From Frisingicoccus sp009929615 (GTDB lineage: Bacteria; Bacillota; Clostridia; Lachnospirales; Lachnospiraceae), in the NCBI GenBank assembly GCA_028692275.1, contig JAQUXR010000022.1:1-41994 (forward strand): DNA of 41,994 nucleotides, read 5' to 3'. Below are positions 11,722 through 20,735 of this stretch, piece after piece (within the stretch, counting starts at the first letter, position 1; each line of letters opens with the position of its first letter). A program made the translations under genes and the position numbers. The notes beneath the pieces are model-generated. The model saw only the letters and a program-made list of their open reading frames with translations. It ran no database searches and was not told the DNA's origin.

Positions 11722-12771
11722 CTATTCAGCTTCGCTGTAAGAATCTTTGTATTCGTCTGGTACGCTAAGATTAAACTGGCTCATTACATCAGAGTTTACG
11801 TAAAGGGAGCTGGCACTGATAACCTGAACTGGCATTGTTGCAGCATCTTCACCATTTAAAACAGCAGCAGCCATGACACCTGTCTGACGGCCAAGTTCTG
11901 TATAATCAAGTCCCATAGAAGCTGCACAGCCATTAACTACCTGCTCAACTTCAGAGCCAAATACAGGGATGCCTGCTTCAGTTGCTTTTGCAATAACTGT
12001 ATCCAGGTTGTTGACAACATTGTTGTCGGTTAAGTTGGAAATACAGTCAACCTTTGTAACGAGGCTGTCTAAAGCAATCGGGATATCGGATGAAGAAGCG
12101 ACACCGGATTCTACGATTTCAAAATCATATTTCGGAGCAAGTTCTTTATAGGTTTCCAGATTTGTTATGGAGTTTACTTCGCTTGTTGTGTACATGATAC
12201 CGATAGTTTTTGCATCTGGCATCATGGCACGAATCATCTTCAACTGGTCTTCAACAGGAAGTGCGTCACTTGTACCTGTGCAGTTGGAGCCTGGAGCCTC
12301 AAGGGATGCAACTAATTCAGCAGCAACCGGGTCAGAAACAGCTGTGAAAATGGTTGGAATTTCTGTTCCCTGTGCGGCATTGAAGCAAGCCATAGCACTT
12401 GGTGTAGCAACAGCACAAACCAAATCATATTTTTTAGATACAAAGTTCTGAGCAATCATGCTGGCATTGGCTGTGTCGCCCTGGGCGTTCTGGTAATCAA
12501 CGGTGAGATTTTTACCCTCAACAAATCCTTCAGATGCGAGTCCTTCAAGAAAGCCTTCACGACAGTTATCCAGAGAACCGTGTTCAGCAATCTGAGTAAT
12601 ACCAATTGTATATGTGCCATCAGCAGCTTCCGCTTTTTCTGAAGTTTCACCGGTTGTCTCGGCGGCAGCAGTTGTTGTTTCTGTTTTTGCACTATTGCCG
12701 CATCCACCGAGAAGTGCTGCGGAAAGGACGGTACAAAGAGCCAACTTTACTAAAGTTGTAGATTTTTTCAT
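11722..12771 (-). CDS. ABC transporter substrate-binding lipoprotein (ABC_sub_bind family)
   Basis: 349 residues. Lipoprotein signal MKKSTTLVKLALCTVLSAAL with lipobox LLGGC, then an Ala/Glu/Thr-rich linker, then the two-lobed ABC_sub_bind fold (YTIGITQIAEHGSLDNCREG ... NTIFTAVSDPVAAELV-like core with PTIFTAVSDPVAAELVAS). It captures the ligand outside the membrane for the 10802 permease. First gene of the operon; ribosome site AGGAGGAATATATT. The leader is short (about 30 bases), leaving no room for a T-box, so regulation by uncharged tRNA is unlikely here. Confidence 0.92.
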   Translation of the reverse strand: MKKSTTLVKLALCTVLSAALLGGCGNSAKTETTTAAAETTGETSEKAEAADGTYTIGITQIAEHGSLDNCREGFLEGLASEGFVEGKNLTVDYQNAQGDTANASMIAQNFVSKKYDLVCAVATPSAMACFNAAQGTEIPTIFTAVSDPVAAELVASLEAPGSNCTGTSDALPVEDQLKMIRAMMPDAKTIGIMYTTSEVNSITNLETYKELAPKYDFEIVESGVASSSDIPIALDSLVTKVDCISNLTDNNVVNNLDTVIAKATEAGIPVFGSEVEQVVNGCAASMGLDYTELGRQTGVMAAAVLNGEDAATMPVQVISASSLYVNSDVMSQFNLSVPDEYKDSYSEAE

Positions 12772-12809
12772 AATATATTCCTCCTAGTTCATGATAAGTT
12801 CTATGTGAT

Positions 12810-12839
12810 ATTCTAACTCGGCTTTTACATCAATGTCAA
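12810..12839 (-). promoter_or_regulatory. Promoter of the ABC transporter operon
   Basis: On the - strand TTGACA (12839-12834), an 18-bp spacer and TAGAAT (12815-12810), about 40 bases before the ATG of the binding-protein gene. Confidence 0.75.
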
Positions 12840-12919
12840 TGAAAAAACGGAGTAGAATAAAATAGCTTGTACTTTTTTGCGTACAAAAAAGACTTCCAGC
12901 AAAAAACTGACCTTGTTGC

Positions 12920-12948
12920 TTGAAAAAACGCGGATAACAGTGTAAAAT
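12920..12948 (+). promoter_or_regulatory. Promoter of apbE
   Basis: TTGAAA (12920-12925), 17-bp spacer, TAAAAT (12943-12948), followed about 25 bases later by the GAGGTGG ribosome site of apbE. It is divergent from the ABC operon promoter 80 bp away. Confidence 0.65.
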
Positions 12949-12990
12949 GAAACAGAATAGAAATTAATAGTTGAGGTGGTTGATATACAT

Positions 12991-14043
12991 TTGAAAAATC
13001 ATAAAAAAACGATTCTTCTGATGTTTTTTTTAGTGTCAGCGATAATGGTTTTTACTTCGTGTAAGAAAGTTTTGCCGGAACAGCCAGCAGATGGTCAGGA
13101 TGTTACTTTTTCCATGGGAACTGCAGTGACAACCACTTTATATGGAAAAAACAGCGATGCAGTGACAGGGAATCTTGAAGCCGCAGGAACTGCTTTGACG
13201 GAAGTTGATAATGCCATTTCCTGGAGAATAGAGAAGTCTATGACCAGCATTTTTAATAAGGAACATGAAGTTTCGGTGGCTGGACAGGAAGAAGTATATC
13301 AGCTTGCATTGGATGTTGCTCAGGCTAGCGGCGGGGCATTTGACCCAACGATTCTTTCCGTTTCTGAATTGTGGGATATTGGTGGTGAGAACCAACGGCA
13401 TCCGGCCCGGTCAGAAATTGACGAAGCCTTAAAGACGGTTGACTATTCGTCCGTTACATTGACAGATGATGTATTGAGAACAGATAATGACCAGGTTCTT
13501 TTGGAATTAGGGGCCATCGGTAAGGGCTATGCGCTGGAGAAAGCAGAAGAAGCTATTAATAAGGAAGAAATAACTGCGGGTATTCTTTCGGCAGGAAGTT
13601 CTATTCTTACATTTGGCACAAAGCCAGATGGCAGTAAGTTTCGTGTAGGTCTCCGGGACCCACGGGGAACACAGGAAGATTTAATTGGTGTTTTTACATT
13701 GACAGATTTATCAATTTCCACTTCGGGAGATTATGAGAAATATTTTGAAGAAGATGGAAAGCGATATCATCATATATTAGATGCACGAACAGGAGAACCG
13801 GCGGACAGTGGACTTATGTCGGTAACGGTTATTTCTGAAAACAGTGCACTGAGTGATGCACTTTCAACAGCAGGTTTTATTCTTGGCTTGGATGAAGGGA
13901 TGAACCTTCTGGATAAATATGGTGTCTTTGCGATATTTGTTGATAATCAACGAAATGTATATTATAATAGTGAAAGTGTTTTGGAGTTTTTGTCTTTTGA
14001 CGGGGAAGCAGCGGGATATACGCTGAAACCTTATGAAAGATAA
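12991..14043 (+). CDS. apbE: FAD:protein FMN transferase (ApbE), lipoprotein
   Basis: About 350 residues. ApbE moves FMN from FAD to a Thr in flavoproteins through a phosphoester bond. Landmarks: a lipoprotein signal ending FTSC, FDPTILSVSELWDIGG, ELGAIGKGYALEKAEEAI, SAGSSILTFGTKPDGSKFRV and YHHILDARTGEPADSGL with the Mg-binding HHILDARTG segment. It would sit on the outer face of the membrane, where RnfG and RnfD receive their FMN. The gene ends 123 bp before rnfC, so it is probably dedicated to this complex. I prefer TTG 12991, 11 bases after GAGGTGG; a GTG at 12976 lies on the ribosome site. Confidence 0.92.
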   Translation: MKNHKKTILLMFFLVSAIMVFTSCKKVLPEQPADGQDVTFSMGTAVTTTLYGKNSDAVTGNLEAAGTALTEVDNAISWRIEKSMTSIFNKEHEVSVAGQEEVYQLALDVAQASGGAFDPTILSVSELWDIGGENQRHPARSEIDEALKTVDYSSVTLTDDVLRTDNDQVLLELGAIGKGYALEKAEEAINKEEITAGILSAGSSILTFGTKPDGSKFRVGLRDPRGTQEDLIGVFTLTDLSISTSGDYEKYFEEDGKRYHHILDARTGEPADSGLMSVTVISENSALSDALSTAGFILGLDEGMNLLDKYGVFAIFVDNQRNVYYNSESVLEFLSFDGEAAGYTLKPYER

Positions 14044-14166
14044 TCGGTAATGGATATAACTAGATAGTCCGAATAGATGGAGATTCAAGACTATTTAGTA
14101 TATTATATATTAAATCATTAAACGGCGGGATAAACCCAAGGTTTAAATTTAAAGAGGAGGATTCAA

Positions 14167-15519
14167 ATGGCTAAAAATTCAAACGGACTTCTTTGTAAGT
14201 TAGGAATTGTAAAAAGCCCTGGAGCAGCTGTGCCTCACAGAAAGAACACAAAAGATTGTGCGACTGTGGACATGCCAGTTCCAGCAATGGTCACCATGGT
14301 TATGCAGCAGCATATTGGTGCACCTTGTACACCAACTGTTAAAGTTGGCGATGAAGTGTTTGTCGGAACCATTGTTGGTGACAGCACTGCACCTTTCTCA
14401 GCACCAATTCATTCAAGTGTGTCTGGTAAGGTAACAAAAATCGATTCAGTTTTGATGTCAAATGGTGCGAAAGCACAGGCAGTTCTCATTGAGAGCGATG
14501 GACAGCAGACTGTTGATCCATCCATCAAAGCACCAGTAATTAACAGCGATGAAGATTTAATCAAAGCTGTACATGACTCAGGTCTTGTTGGTCTTGGTGG
14601 TGCAGGTTTCCCAACTCATATCAAATTGAGCCCGAAACCAGAAGTTAAAGCAACAATTGATTCTCTGTTAATCAATGCTGCTGAGTGTGAACCTTATTTG
14701 ACACCAGACGTTCGTGAGATTCTCGAAGATTCCGAGAATGTCGTAGAAGGTATGAAACTGGTTGCTAAATTATTAGAGGTTAAACAGGCTGTTATCGGTA
14801 TCGAAGATAATAAGCCAGAAGCTATCAAACTGATGACAGAACTTCTGTCCCAGGTTAAAGTTGATGGTATTACATTTAAGGTTGAAACTTTACCATCCCG
14901 TTACCCACAGGGTGCTGAAAAAGTTTTAATTGACCAGTGTACAGGTCGTGAGGTACCTCCTGGAAAACTGCCTTCAGATGTTGGCGTTGTTGTAATGAAC
15001 GTTACATCCATCGCAGTTCTTGCCAACTATGTGGCAACAGGTATGCCTTTAACAACAAAACGTTTAACGGTAGATGGTTCTGCCATCAATAAACCAATGA
15101 ACGTACGTGTTCCTATTGGTACATCCATTAAGGATATCGTTGAATTCTGTGGCGGATATAAAGGAGCTCCTGCGAAACTTATTTCCGGTGGTCCTATGAT
15201 GGGACAGGCTTTAATGTCTGAAGATTTCCCAATTCTGAAACAGAACAATGGTCTTTTGATTTTTGATAAACATGATGCAGAGATGGCTGAACCGTCCGAA
15301 TGTATTCGTTGTGGACGTTGTGTCAATGCCTGTCCGATGAACCTGATGCCTACAAAACTTGAGGCATATACAAACATCGGTAATGTTGAAGAATTACAGA
15401 AACTCAATGTTATGAACTGTATGGAATGTGGATGCTGTGGATTTGTTTGTCCTGCAAACCGTAAACTTGTACAGTCCATCCGATTAGGCAAAGGCCTGGT
15501 CAGAAATGCAAGCAATTAG
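14167..15519 (+). CDS. rnfC: Rnf complex subunit RnfC
   Basis: 450 residues. Peripheral cytoplasmic subunit of the ion-translocating ferredoxin:NAD oxidoreductase; it carries the NADH/FMN (Nqo1-like) region, seen as GLVGLGGAGFPTHIKL and INAAECEPYLTPD, and two 4Fe-4S motifs near the end, CIRCGRCVNACP (from residue 379) and CMECGCCGFVCP (from residue 418). First gene of rnfCDGEAB; ATG 14167 with AGAGGAGG upstream. The 123-bp gap after apbE contains an AT-rich stretch (TATATT near 14100) that may hold its own promoter. Confidence 0.97.
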   Translation: MAKNSNGLLCKLGIVKSPGAAVPHRKNTKDCATVDMPVPAMVTMVMQQHIGAPCTPTVKVGDEVFVGTIVGDSTAPFSAPIHSSVSGKVTKIDSVLMSNGAKAQAVLIESDGQQTVDPSIKAPVINSDEDLIKAVHDSGLVGLGGAGFPTHIKLSPKPEVKATIDSLLINAAECEPYLTPDVREILEDSENVVEGMKLVAKLLEVKQAVIGIEDNKPEAIKLMTELLSQVKVDGITFKVETLPSRYPQGAEKVLIDQCTGREVPPGKLPSDVGVVVMNVTSIAVLANYVATGMPLTTKRLTVDGSAINKPMNVRVPIGTSIKDIVEFCGGYKGAPAKLISGGPMMGQALMSEDFPILKQNNGLLIFDKHDAEMAEPSECIRCGRCVNACPMNLMPTKLEAYTNIGNVEELQKLNVMNCMECGCCGFVCPANRKLVQSIRLGKGLVRNASN

Positions 15520-15537
15520 AAAGTAGGTGTAATAGAC

Positions 15538-16485
15538 ATGGATGGTAAATTAATCGTTTCTTCATCACCTCATATTTCCAGTCCGGTGAAGACCAAAAAT
15601 ATCATGCTTGATGTTATTATTGCTTTAATTCCTGCTTTAATTGCATCAATCTATTATTTCGGGCCAAGAGCTATTCTGGTCGTATGTGTGACAGTGGCTG
15701 CTTGTGTGATTTCAGAATTTATTTCACGTAAAGTCATGAAACGTTCACAGACAATTGGTGATCTTAGTGCCGTTGTAACAGGTATTCTTTTAGCATTTAA
15801 CTATCCGGTAGGCCTTCCTCTTTGGATTGCAGCTATCGGTGGTGTCGTAGCTATTGTTATGGTTAAACAGATGTTTGGTGGTCTTGGCCACAACTTCGCT
15901 AACCCGGCAATCACAGCTCGTATTATTTTAATGACATCTTTCGCTCTTCGTATGACAACATGGGTTGCACCATTTGCATGGAGAGGTACAGTAGATGCAA
16001 CATCCACAGCAACACCATTAGCAATAATGGCAAGTGGCCAGGGTGAGCTTCCTACATATTTACAGATGTTCCTTGGCGAAAGAGCCGGAACTCTTGGTGA
16101 AACCTGTATCGTTGCTTTATTAATTGGTGGTATTTATCTGGTTGCTAAAAAAGTTATCAGCCCTATTATCCCAGTTTGCTATATTGCAACAGTATTTGTT
16201 TTCTCCGCAATTTTAGGACAGGATCCAGTAATGCAGATTCTTTCCGGTGGTCTTTTCCTTGGTGCTATTTTCATGGCAACAGATTATGTTACATGCCCTA
16301 TCACTAATAAGGGTAAAGTAATCTACGCTCTTGGATGCGGTATTATTACAGTTATGATTCGTCAGTTCGGTTCACTTCCAGAAGGTGTATCCTTCTCTAT
16401 CCTGCTGATGAACATTCTTACGCCTCATATTGAAAATCTGACGACACCTAAGGCATTTGGTGTAGGAAAGGAGGCTTCCAAATAA
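15538..16485 (+). CDS. rnfD: Rnf complex subunit RnfD
   Basis: 315 residues, mostly membrane helices (NqrB/RnfD family). The flavinylation site is DATSTATPLA (residues 153-162), where Thr159 corresponds to the Thr that ApbE loads with FMN. It forms part of the membrane ion path. It overlaps rnfG (the TAA of rnfD touches the ATG of rnfG), showing translational coupling. Confidence 0.96.
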   Translation: MDGKLIVSSSPHISSPVKTKNIMLDVIIALIPALIASIYYFGPRAILVVCVTVAACVISEFISRKVMKRSQTIGDLSAVVTGILLAFNYPVGLPLWIAAIGGVVAIVMVKQMFGGLGHNFANPAITARIILMTSFALRMTTWVAPFAWRGTVDATSTATPLAIMASGQGELPTYLQMFLGERAGTLGETCIVALLIGGIYLVAKKVISPIIPVCYIATVFVFSAILGQDPVMQILSGGLFLGAIFMATDYVTCPITNKGKVIYALGCGIITVMIRQFGSLPEGVSFSILLMNILTPHIENLTTPKAFGVGKEASK

Positions 16486-17054
16486 TGAAGATGAATCCAA
16501 AAGATATTATAGGTCCAACTTCTGTTATAGTGGGTGTATGTTTGGTTATTACAGCAGCTGTTGTTGGTACAAATGGTTTAACTGAAGCTAAAATTACTGA
16601 GTTAAATGCACAAACTGCTGAGGAAGCCAAAAAAGAAGTTCTTGCAGATGCAGACAGCTTCTCCACAGAAACAATTACAACAGATAAAGGTGATGTTGAA
16701 TACTATGTTGCAGCTAATGGTGCAGGTTATGTATTCTCCACATCAAATAAAGGTTATGGCGGCCAGGTTGGTGTTATGACAGGTATTACAGCTGAAGGCG
16801 AAATCGCTGGTGTAAAAGTAGTATCTCATAATGAAACACCAGGTCTTGGTGCTAAATCCGAAGGTACTGACTTTACAGATCAGTATAAAATGCAGATTCC
16901 AGAAGGCGGCGTTCTTGAAGTAACAAAAACAGGTAAAACTGCAGACAATCAGATTGATGCAATTTCCGGTGCAACAATTACTTCCAGAGCCGTAACCAGT
17001 TCTGTAAATGATGCGATTGCAGCATATCAGCAGATTACAGGAGGTGCAAAATAA
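16485..17054 (+). CDS. rnfG: Rnf complex subunit RnfG
   Basis: 189 residues: one N-terminal membrane helix (VIVGVCLVITAAVVGTNGL), then an extracytoplasmic FMN-binding domain with HNETPGLGAKSEGTDF and the flavinylation motif AISGATITSRAV (Thr164). It receives FMN from ApbE and passes electrons between RnfD/RnfE and the rest of the complex. Overlaps rnfE by one base. Confidence 0.96.
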   Translation: MKMNPKDIIGPTSVIVGVCLVITAAVVGTNGLTEAKITELNAQTAEEAKKEVLADADSFSTETITTDKGDVEYYVAANGAGYVFSTSNKGYGGQVGVMTGITAEGEIAGVKVVSHNETPGLGAKSEGTDFTDQYKMQIPEGGVLEVTKTGKTADNQIDAISGATITSRAVTSSVNDAIAAYQQITGGAK

Positions 17055-17740
17055 TGGCTAAAAAACAAAAAAGTTTATGGGAGATTTTCTCAGCCGGTTT
17101 TATTAAGGAGAATCCTGTATTACGTTTGGTAATTGGTACATGTCCTACATTGGCCGTAACAACTATGGCATTCAATGGTTTAGGTATGGGTCTTGCAGCA
17201 ACTGCTGTATTGATTTGCTCCAATGCAATCATTTCTTTATTACGTAATATTATTCCGGATAAGATTCATATCCCAGTTTATATCACAATCATTGCTGGTT
17301 TCGTATCTATCCTGCAGATGCTTGTAAAGGCATTTGTACCAGCATTGGACAGCGCATTGGGTATTTTCCTTCCGCTGATCGTAGTTAACTGTATTATCCT
17401 TGGTAGAGCAGAAAGCTTTGCAGGTAAGAATGGTGTTCTTGCATCCATCGTTGATGGTATCGGCATGGGTCTTGGTTTTACAATCGCCCTTGTATGTATG
17501 GGAACTATTCGTGAGATTCTTGGTGCCGGAACATGGTTTGGTATCCAGATTATCCCTAAAGCAGTTGATCCTATGTTAATATTTATCTTGGCACCAGGTG
17601 GTTTCTTTGTATTCGGTATGCTTATGGCAGTGGCTAATAAGTTGGCTGTTAAAAAAGGCAAAGAGCCAGCAACCCTTGGATGCGCAGGTTGTCCAGCAGC
17701 AGCTAGCTGTGGACAGGCTAAGGAAGGAGGATGTGAATAA
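17054..17740 (+). CDS. rnfE: Rnf complex subunit RnfE
   Basis: 228 residues, six membrane helices of the RnfA/RnfE (NqrD/NqrE) family, with paired motifs PLIVVNCIILGRAESFA and GIGMGLGFTIALVCMGTIRE. In homologues, Cys residues in the half-channels of RnfA and RnfE bind a membrane-embedded FeS centre. The C-terminal tail is unusual, with extra cysteines (GCAGCPAAASCGQAKEGGCE). Overlaps rnfA by one base. Confidence 0.95.
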   Translation: MAKKQKSLWEIFSAGFIKENPVLRLVIGTCPTLAVTTMAFNGLGMGLAATAVLICSNAIISLLRNIIPDKIHIPVYITIIAGFVSILQMLVKAFVPALDSALGIFLPLIVVNCIILGRAESFAGKNGVLASIVDGIGMGLGFTIALVCMGTIREILGAGTWFGIQIIPKAVDPMLIFILAPGGFFVFGMLMAVANKLAVKKGKEPATLGCAGCPAAASCGQAKEGGCE

Positions 17741-18336
17741 TGTCAGTTACAGGTTTAGTATCAATCCTTTTGGCAGCAATCCTTACAAATAACTTTGTAT
17801 TATCAAAATTCTTAGGTATTTGTCCGTTCCTTGGCGTATCTAAAAAATTGGATACAGCTGTAGGTATGAGTGCGGCCGTTATCTTCGTTATGGTTTTGGC
17901 TACAGCAGTTACATGGCCAATTCAGACATTTCTTTTGACACCTAACGGATTAGATTATTTACAGACAATCGTATTTATTTTGATTATTGCTGCATTAGTA
18001 CAGTTCGTAGAAATTTTCTTAAAGAAATATATGGTTTCTTTGTATTCAGCTCTTGGTATCTACCTTCCACTGATTACAACAAACTGTGCTGTACTTGGTG
18101 TTACTGTTTTGAATATCGATGAAGGCTACGGCTTTGTTGAATCTCTTGTAAACAGTATTGGCGCCGGACTTGGTTTCATGCTCGCTATGGCTATTTTTGC
18201 TGGCGTTCGTGGACGTATGGAAACTAGTGATGTTCCAAAGTTCCTTCAGGGACTTCCAATCGTTCTGGTTGCTGCATCTATCGTTGCTTGTTCTTTCCTT
18301 GGATTCCAGGGATTAGTAGACGGCTTGTTCAATTAA
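17740..18336 (+). CDS. rnfA: Rnf complex subunit RnfA
   Basis: 198 residues, six membrane helices, with NNFVLSKFLGICPFLGVSKK and YLPLITTNCAVLGVTVLN typical of RnfA/NqrE. It pairs with RnfE as inverted halves of the membrane core. The stop is 13 bases before rnfB; AAGGAGG of rnfB lies in the gap. Confidence 0.96.
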   Translation: MSVTGLVSILLAAILTNNFVLSKFLGICPFLGVSKKLDTAVGMSAAVIFVMVLATAVTWPIQTFLLTPNGLDYLQTIVFILIIAALVQFVEIFLKKYMVSLYSALGIYLPLITTNCAVLGVTVLNIDEGYGFVESLVNSIGAGLGFMLAMAIFAGVRGRMETSDVPKFLQGLPIVLVAASIVACSFLGFQGLVDGLFN

Positions 18337-18349
18337 GGAGGATTTACTC

Positions 18350-19117
18350 ATGGGAATTGTTATCGTTGTAGTAATCGGCCTTATTGCGGGTCTGATTCTT
18401 TCGGTTGCTTCTATTATCTTTGCCGTACCGGTAAATGAAAAAGAAGAAGCAGTTTTAGCAGTTTTACCAGGTGCCAACTGTGGTGCTTGTGGTTTCTCCG
18501 GTTGTTCTGGTTACGCAAAGGCTTTAGCAGAAGGTACTGCTGAAGTTGGTCTTTGTTCCCCAGGTGGTCCGGATGTTGCTGAAGAATGTGCAGAAGCATT
18601 AGGTGTTGCTGCAGGTTCTATGGAAAAGAAAGTGGCTATTATTCAGTGTGCTGGTACATGTGATGTTGTAGAGCAGAAGCTCGACTATCATGGTATCGAT
18701 ACATGTCAGGCTGTCAGCCTTATGTTTGGTGGTGACAGTGCTTGTCAGTATGGATGTCTTGGACATGGCGACTGTGCAGCTGTCTGCCCGGAAAATGCTA
18801 TTACTATCTGTAATGGTTTAGCAACAGTTAATGAAAACCTTTGTGTAGGTTGTGGCCTTTGTGCTAAAGCTTGTCCAAAGAACGTTATCATTATCGAAGC
18901 TCAGAAATTCAATCAGCATGTACGTTGTGTCAATAAAGACAAGGGTGCTGAAACAAGAAAAACTTGTAAAGTTGGATGTATCGGCTGTATGAAGTGTCAG
19001 AAGGAATGTGAAGCTGGCGCAATTACAGTAACAAACTTCAATGCTGCAATTGACTACTCAAAATGTACAAACTGTGGTCATTGTAAAGAAATTTGTCCAG
19101 TACATGCAATTCAGTAA
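18350..19117 (+). CDS. rnfB: Rnf complex subunit RnfB, multi-cluster ferredoxin subunit
   Basis: 255 residues: N-terminal membrane anchor, an FeS-cluster domain with GANCGACGFSGCSGY (Cys44, Cys47, Cys52 and Cys69), then ferredoxin-like motifs CGHGDCAAVCP-type (CLGHGDCAAVCPENA), CVGCGLCAKACP, CIGCMKCQKECE and CTNCGHCKEICP. It accepts electrons from reduced ferredoxin and feeds them to the membrane part. It is the last gene of the operon, as in other clostridial rnf clusters, and is followed by a strong terminator. Confidence 0.97.
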   Translation: MGIVIVVVIGLIAGLILSVASIIFAVPVNEKEEAVLAVLPGANCGACGFSGCSGYAKALAEGTAEVGLCSPGGPDVAEECAEALGVAAGSMEKKVAIIQCAGTCDVVEQKLDYHGIDTCQAVSLMFGGDSACQYGCLGHGDCAAVCPENAITICNGLATVNENLCVGCGLCAKACPKNVIIIEAQKFNQHVRCVNKDKGAETRKTCKVGCIGCMKCQKECEAGAITVTNFNAAIDYSKCTNCGHCKEICPVHAIQ

Positions 19118-19130
19118 TATGGATTTCAGG

Positions 19131-19163
19131 AATGGCACAGCCCTTAGGGGCTGTGCTATTTTA
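19131..19163 (+). terminator. Terminator of the rnf operon
   Basis: AATGGCACAGCCC pairs with GGGCTGTGCTATT, followed by TTATTG, 13 bases after the rnfB stop. Confidence 0.88.
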
Positions 19164-19277
19164 TTGTTTGGACATCAGATAGAAAATTTCCTTTATAGAA
19201 AAAATGACGGACATATGTCCTTATATAGCGGAAAATTCGCCAAAATGCCATAATTTTAACAAAGTGTAAAAGAAAGG

Positions 19278-19306
19278 TTGTCACTGCGAAAGGTTAAGTG
19301 TATAAT
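19278..19306 (+). promoter_or_regulatory. Promoter of the aminotransferase gene
   Basis: TTGTCA (19278-19283), 17-bp spacer, TATAAT (19301-19306), about 65 bases before the chosen ATG. Confidence 0.8.
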
Positions 19307-19369
19307 GTTTTTTTAGGAGTGCAAAATGATAATACAGATATATTTATGAACTCACAGGAGGAAGAATAC

Positions 19370-20656
19370 ATGAGAGCTTACAATCAGATGAGTAAAGATG
19401 AACTTTTGACATTGAAATCCGATTTGGAAAAATCCTATAGTGATTACAAGGCACAGGGATTGGAACTGGATATGTCCCGAGGAAAACCGTCATCAGATCA
19501 GATGGATTTGGCTATGGGAATGATGGATGTTTTCCACAGCAAGGCAGATTTAACTTCGGCTAATGGTACAGATTGCCGTAATTATGGTTCCCTGGATGGT
19601 CTTAAAGAAGCAAAAGAATTAATGGCAGATATGATGGAATGTCATGCGGACGATGTCATTGTTTATGGAAATTCCAGCTTGAATGTAATGTATGATACAG
19701 TATCCCGTTCTATGACACACGGTGTTATGGGAAGTACACCATGGTGTAAACTTCCTAAGGTGAAATTCCTTTGCCCGGTACCGGGATACGACCGTCATTT
19801 TGCAATTACAGAGTTTTTTGGCATTGAGATGATTAATATACCTATGACTCCGGAAGGCCCGGACATGGATATGGTAGAAAAGTTAGTTTCAGAAGATGAG
19901 ACCATTAAAGGTATATGGTGTGTTCCTAAGTATTCAAATCCTCAGGGTATCAGCTACTCAGATGAAACAGTTCGCCGTTTCGCACGTTTAAAACCAGCAG
20001 CCAAAGATTTCCGTTTATTCTGGGATAATGCTTACTGTATCCATCATTTATATGAGGATAAGCAGGATAATATTTTAGAGATTCTTGATGAATGTGCAAA
20101 AGCAGGTAATCCGGATTTGGCTTACAAGTTCGCATCTACATCGAAGGTGACTTTCCCCGGTTCCGGCGTTGCTGCCCTTGCAGCATCAAAGGCAAATCTT
20201 GATTTTATAAAAAAACAGATGACGATTCAGACGATTGGTCATGATAAATTAAATCAGCTTCGCCATGTGCGTTTCTTTAAGAATATTGAAGGCATGAGAG
20301 CCCATATGATGAAACATGCGGAATTAATTCGTCCGAAATTCGAATTGGTTCTGGAAACTTTGGACAGAGAGTTGAGTGGATTGGAAATCGGCTCATGGAT
20401 AAGCCCCCTTGGCGGATATTTCGTCAGTTTTGATTCCATGGATGGATGTGCAAAGGCTATTGTTGCTAAAGCAAAAGAAGCAGGGGTTGTTATGACAGGT
20501 GCAGGTGCTACCTTCCCATATAAGAAGGACCCTAAGGACAGTAATATCCGTATTGCACCAACTTACCCATCTTTAGAAGAACTTAAGATGGCCATTGAAT
20601 TATTTACCCTTTGCGTTAAATTAGTCAGTGTGGACAAATTATTAGAAAACATGTAG
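19370..20656 (+). CDS. PLP-dependent aminotransferase (Asp_aminotransf, class I-like)
   Basis: 428 residues from ATG 19370 (AGGAGGAAGAATAC upstream); a longer frame from 19298 begins on the promoter and is rejected. Features: LELDMSRGKPSSDQMDL near the start, IVYGNSSLNVMYD, CPVPGYDRHFAITE, the DNAY segment with Asp/Tyr for PLP, and FASTSKVTFPGSG, whose Lys would hold PLP. This unusual class I branch is often annotated as aspartate or alanine aminotransferase; the amino donor is not certain. Confidence 0.85.
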   Translation: MRAYNQMSKDELLTLKSDLEKSYSDYKAQGLELDMSRGKPSSDQMDLAMGMMDVFHSKADLTSANGTDCRNYGSLDGLKEAKELMADMMECHADDVIVYGNSSLNVMYDTVSRSMTHGVMGSTPWCKLPKVKFLCPVPGYDRHFAITEFFGIEMINIPMTPEGPDMDMVEKLVSEDETIKGIWCVPKYSNPQGISYSDETVRRFARLKPAAKDFRLFWDNAYCIHHLYEDKQDNILEILDECAKAGNPDLAYKFASTSKVTFPGSGVAALAASKANLDFIKKQMTIQTIGHDKLNQLRHVRFFKNIEGMRAHMMKHAELIRPKFELVLETLDRELSGLEIGSWISPLGGYFVSFDSMDGCAKAIVAKAKEAGVVMTGAGATFPYKKDPKDSNIRIAPTYPSLEELKMAIELFTLCVKLVSVDKLLENM

Positions 20657-20662
20657 AATATA

Positions 20663-20697
20663 TAGCGTGGTACTCAGGTATCACGCTATTCTTTTTT
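20663..20697 (+). terminator. Terminator after the aminotransferase gene
   Basis: TAGCGTG-g-TAC pairs with GTA-t-CACGCTA, followed by TTCTTTTTT. Confidence 0.85.
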
Positions 20698-20735
20698 ATG
20701 AATAAAAATTATCATTGTATAAAGGAGAAAAAGAG

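Noticed and set aside
12772..12975. T-box or other riboswitch upstream of the ABC importer
   Set aside because: The predicted promoter leaves only about 30-40 bases of leader, with no T-box motif.
19298..19369. Longer N-terminus for the aminotransferase
   Set aside because: It starts between the promoter elements and lacks a ribosome site; ATG 19370 follows AGGAGG at normal distance.
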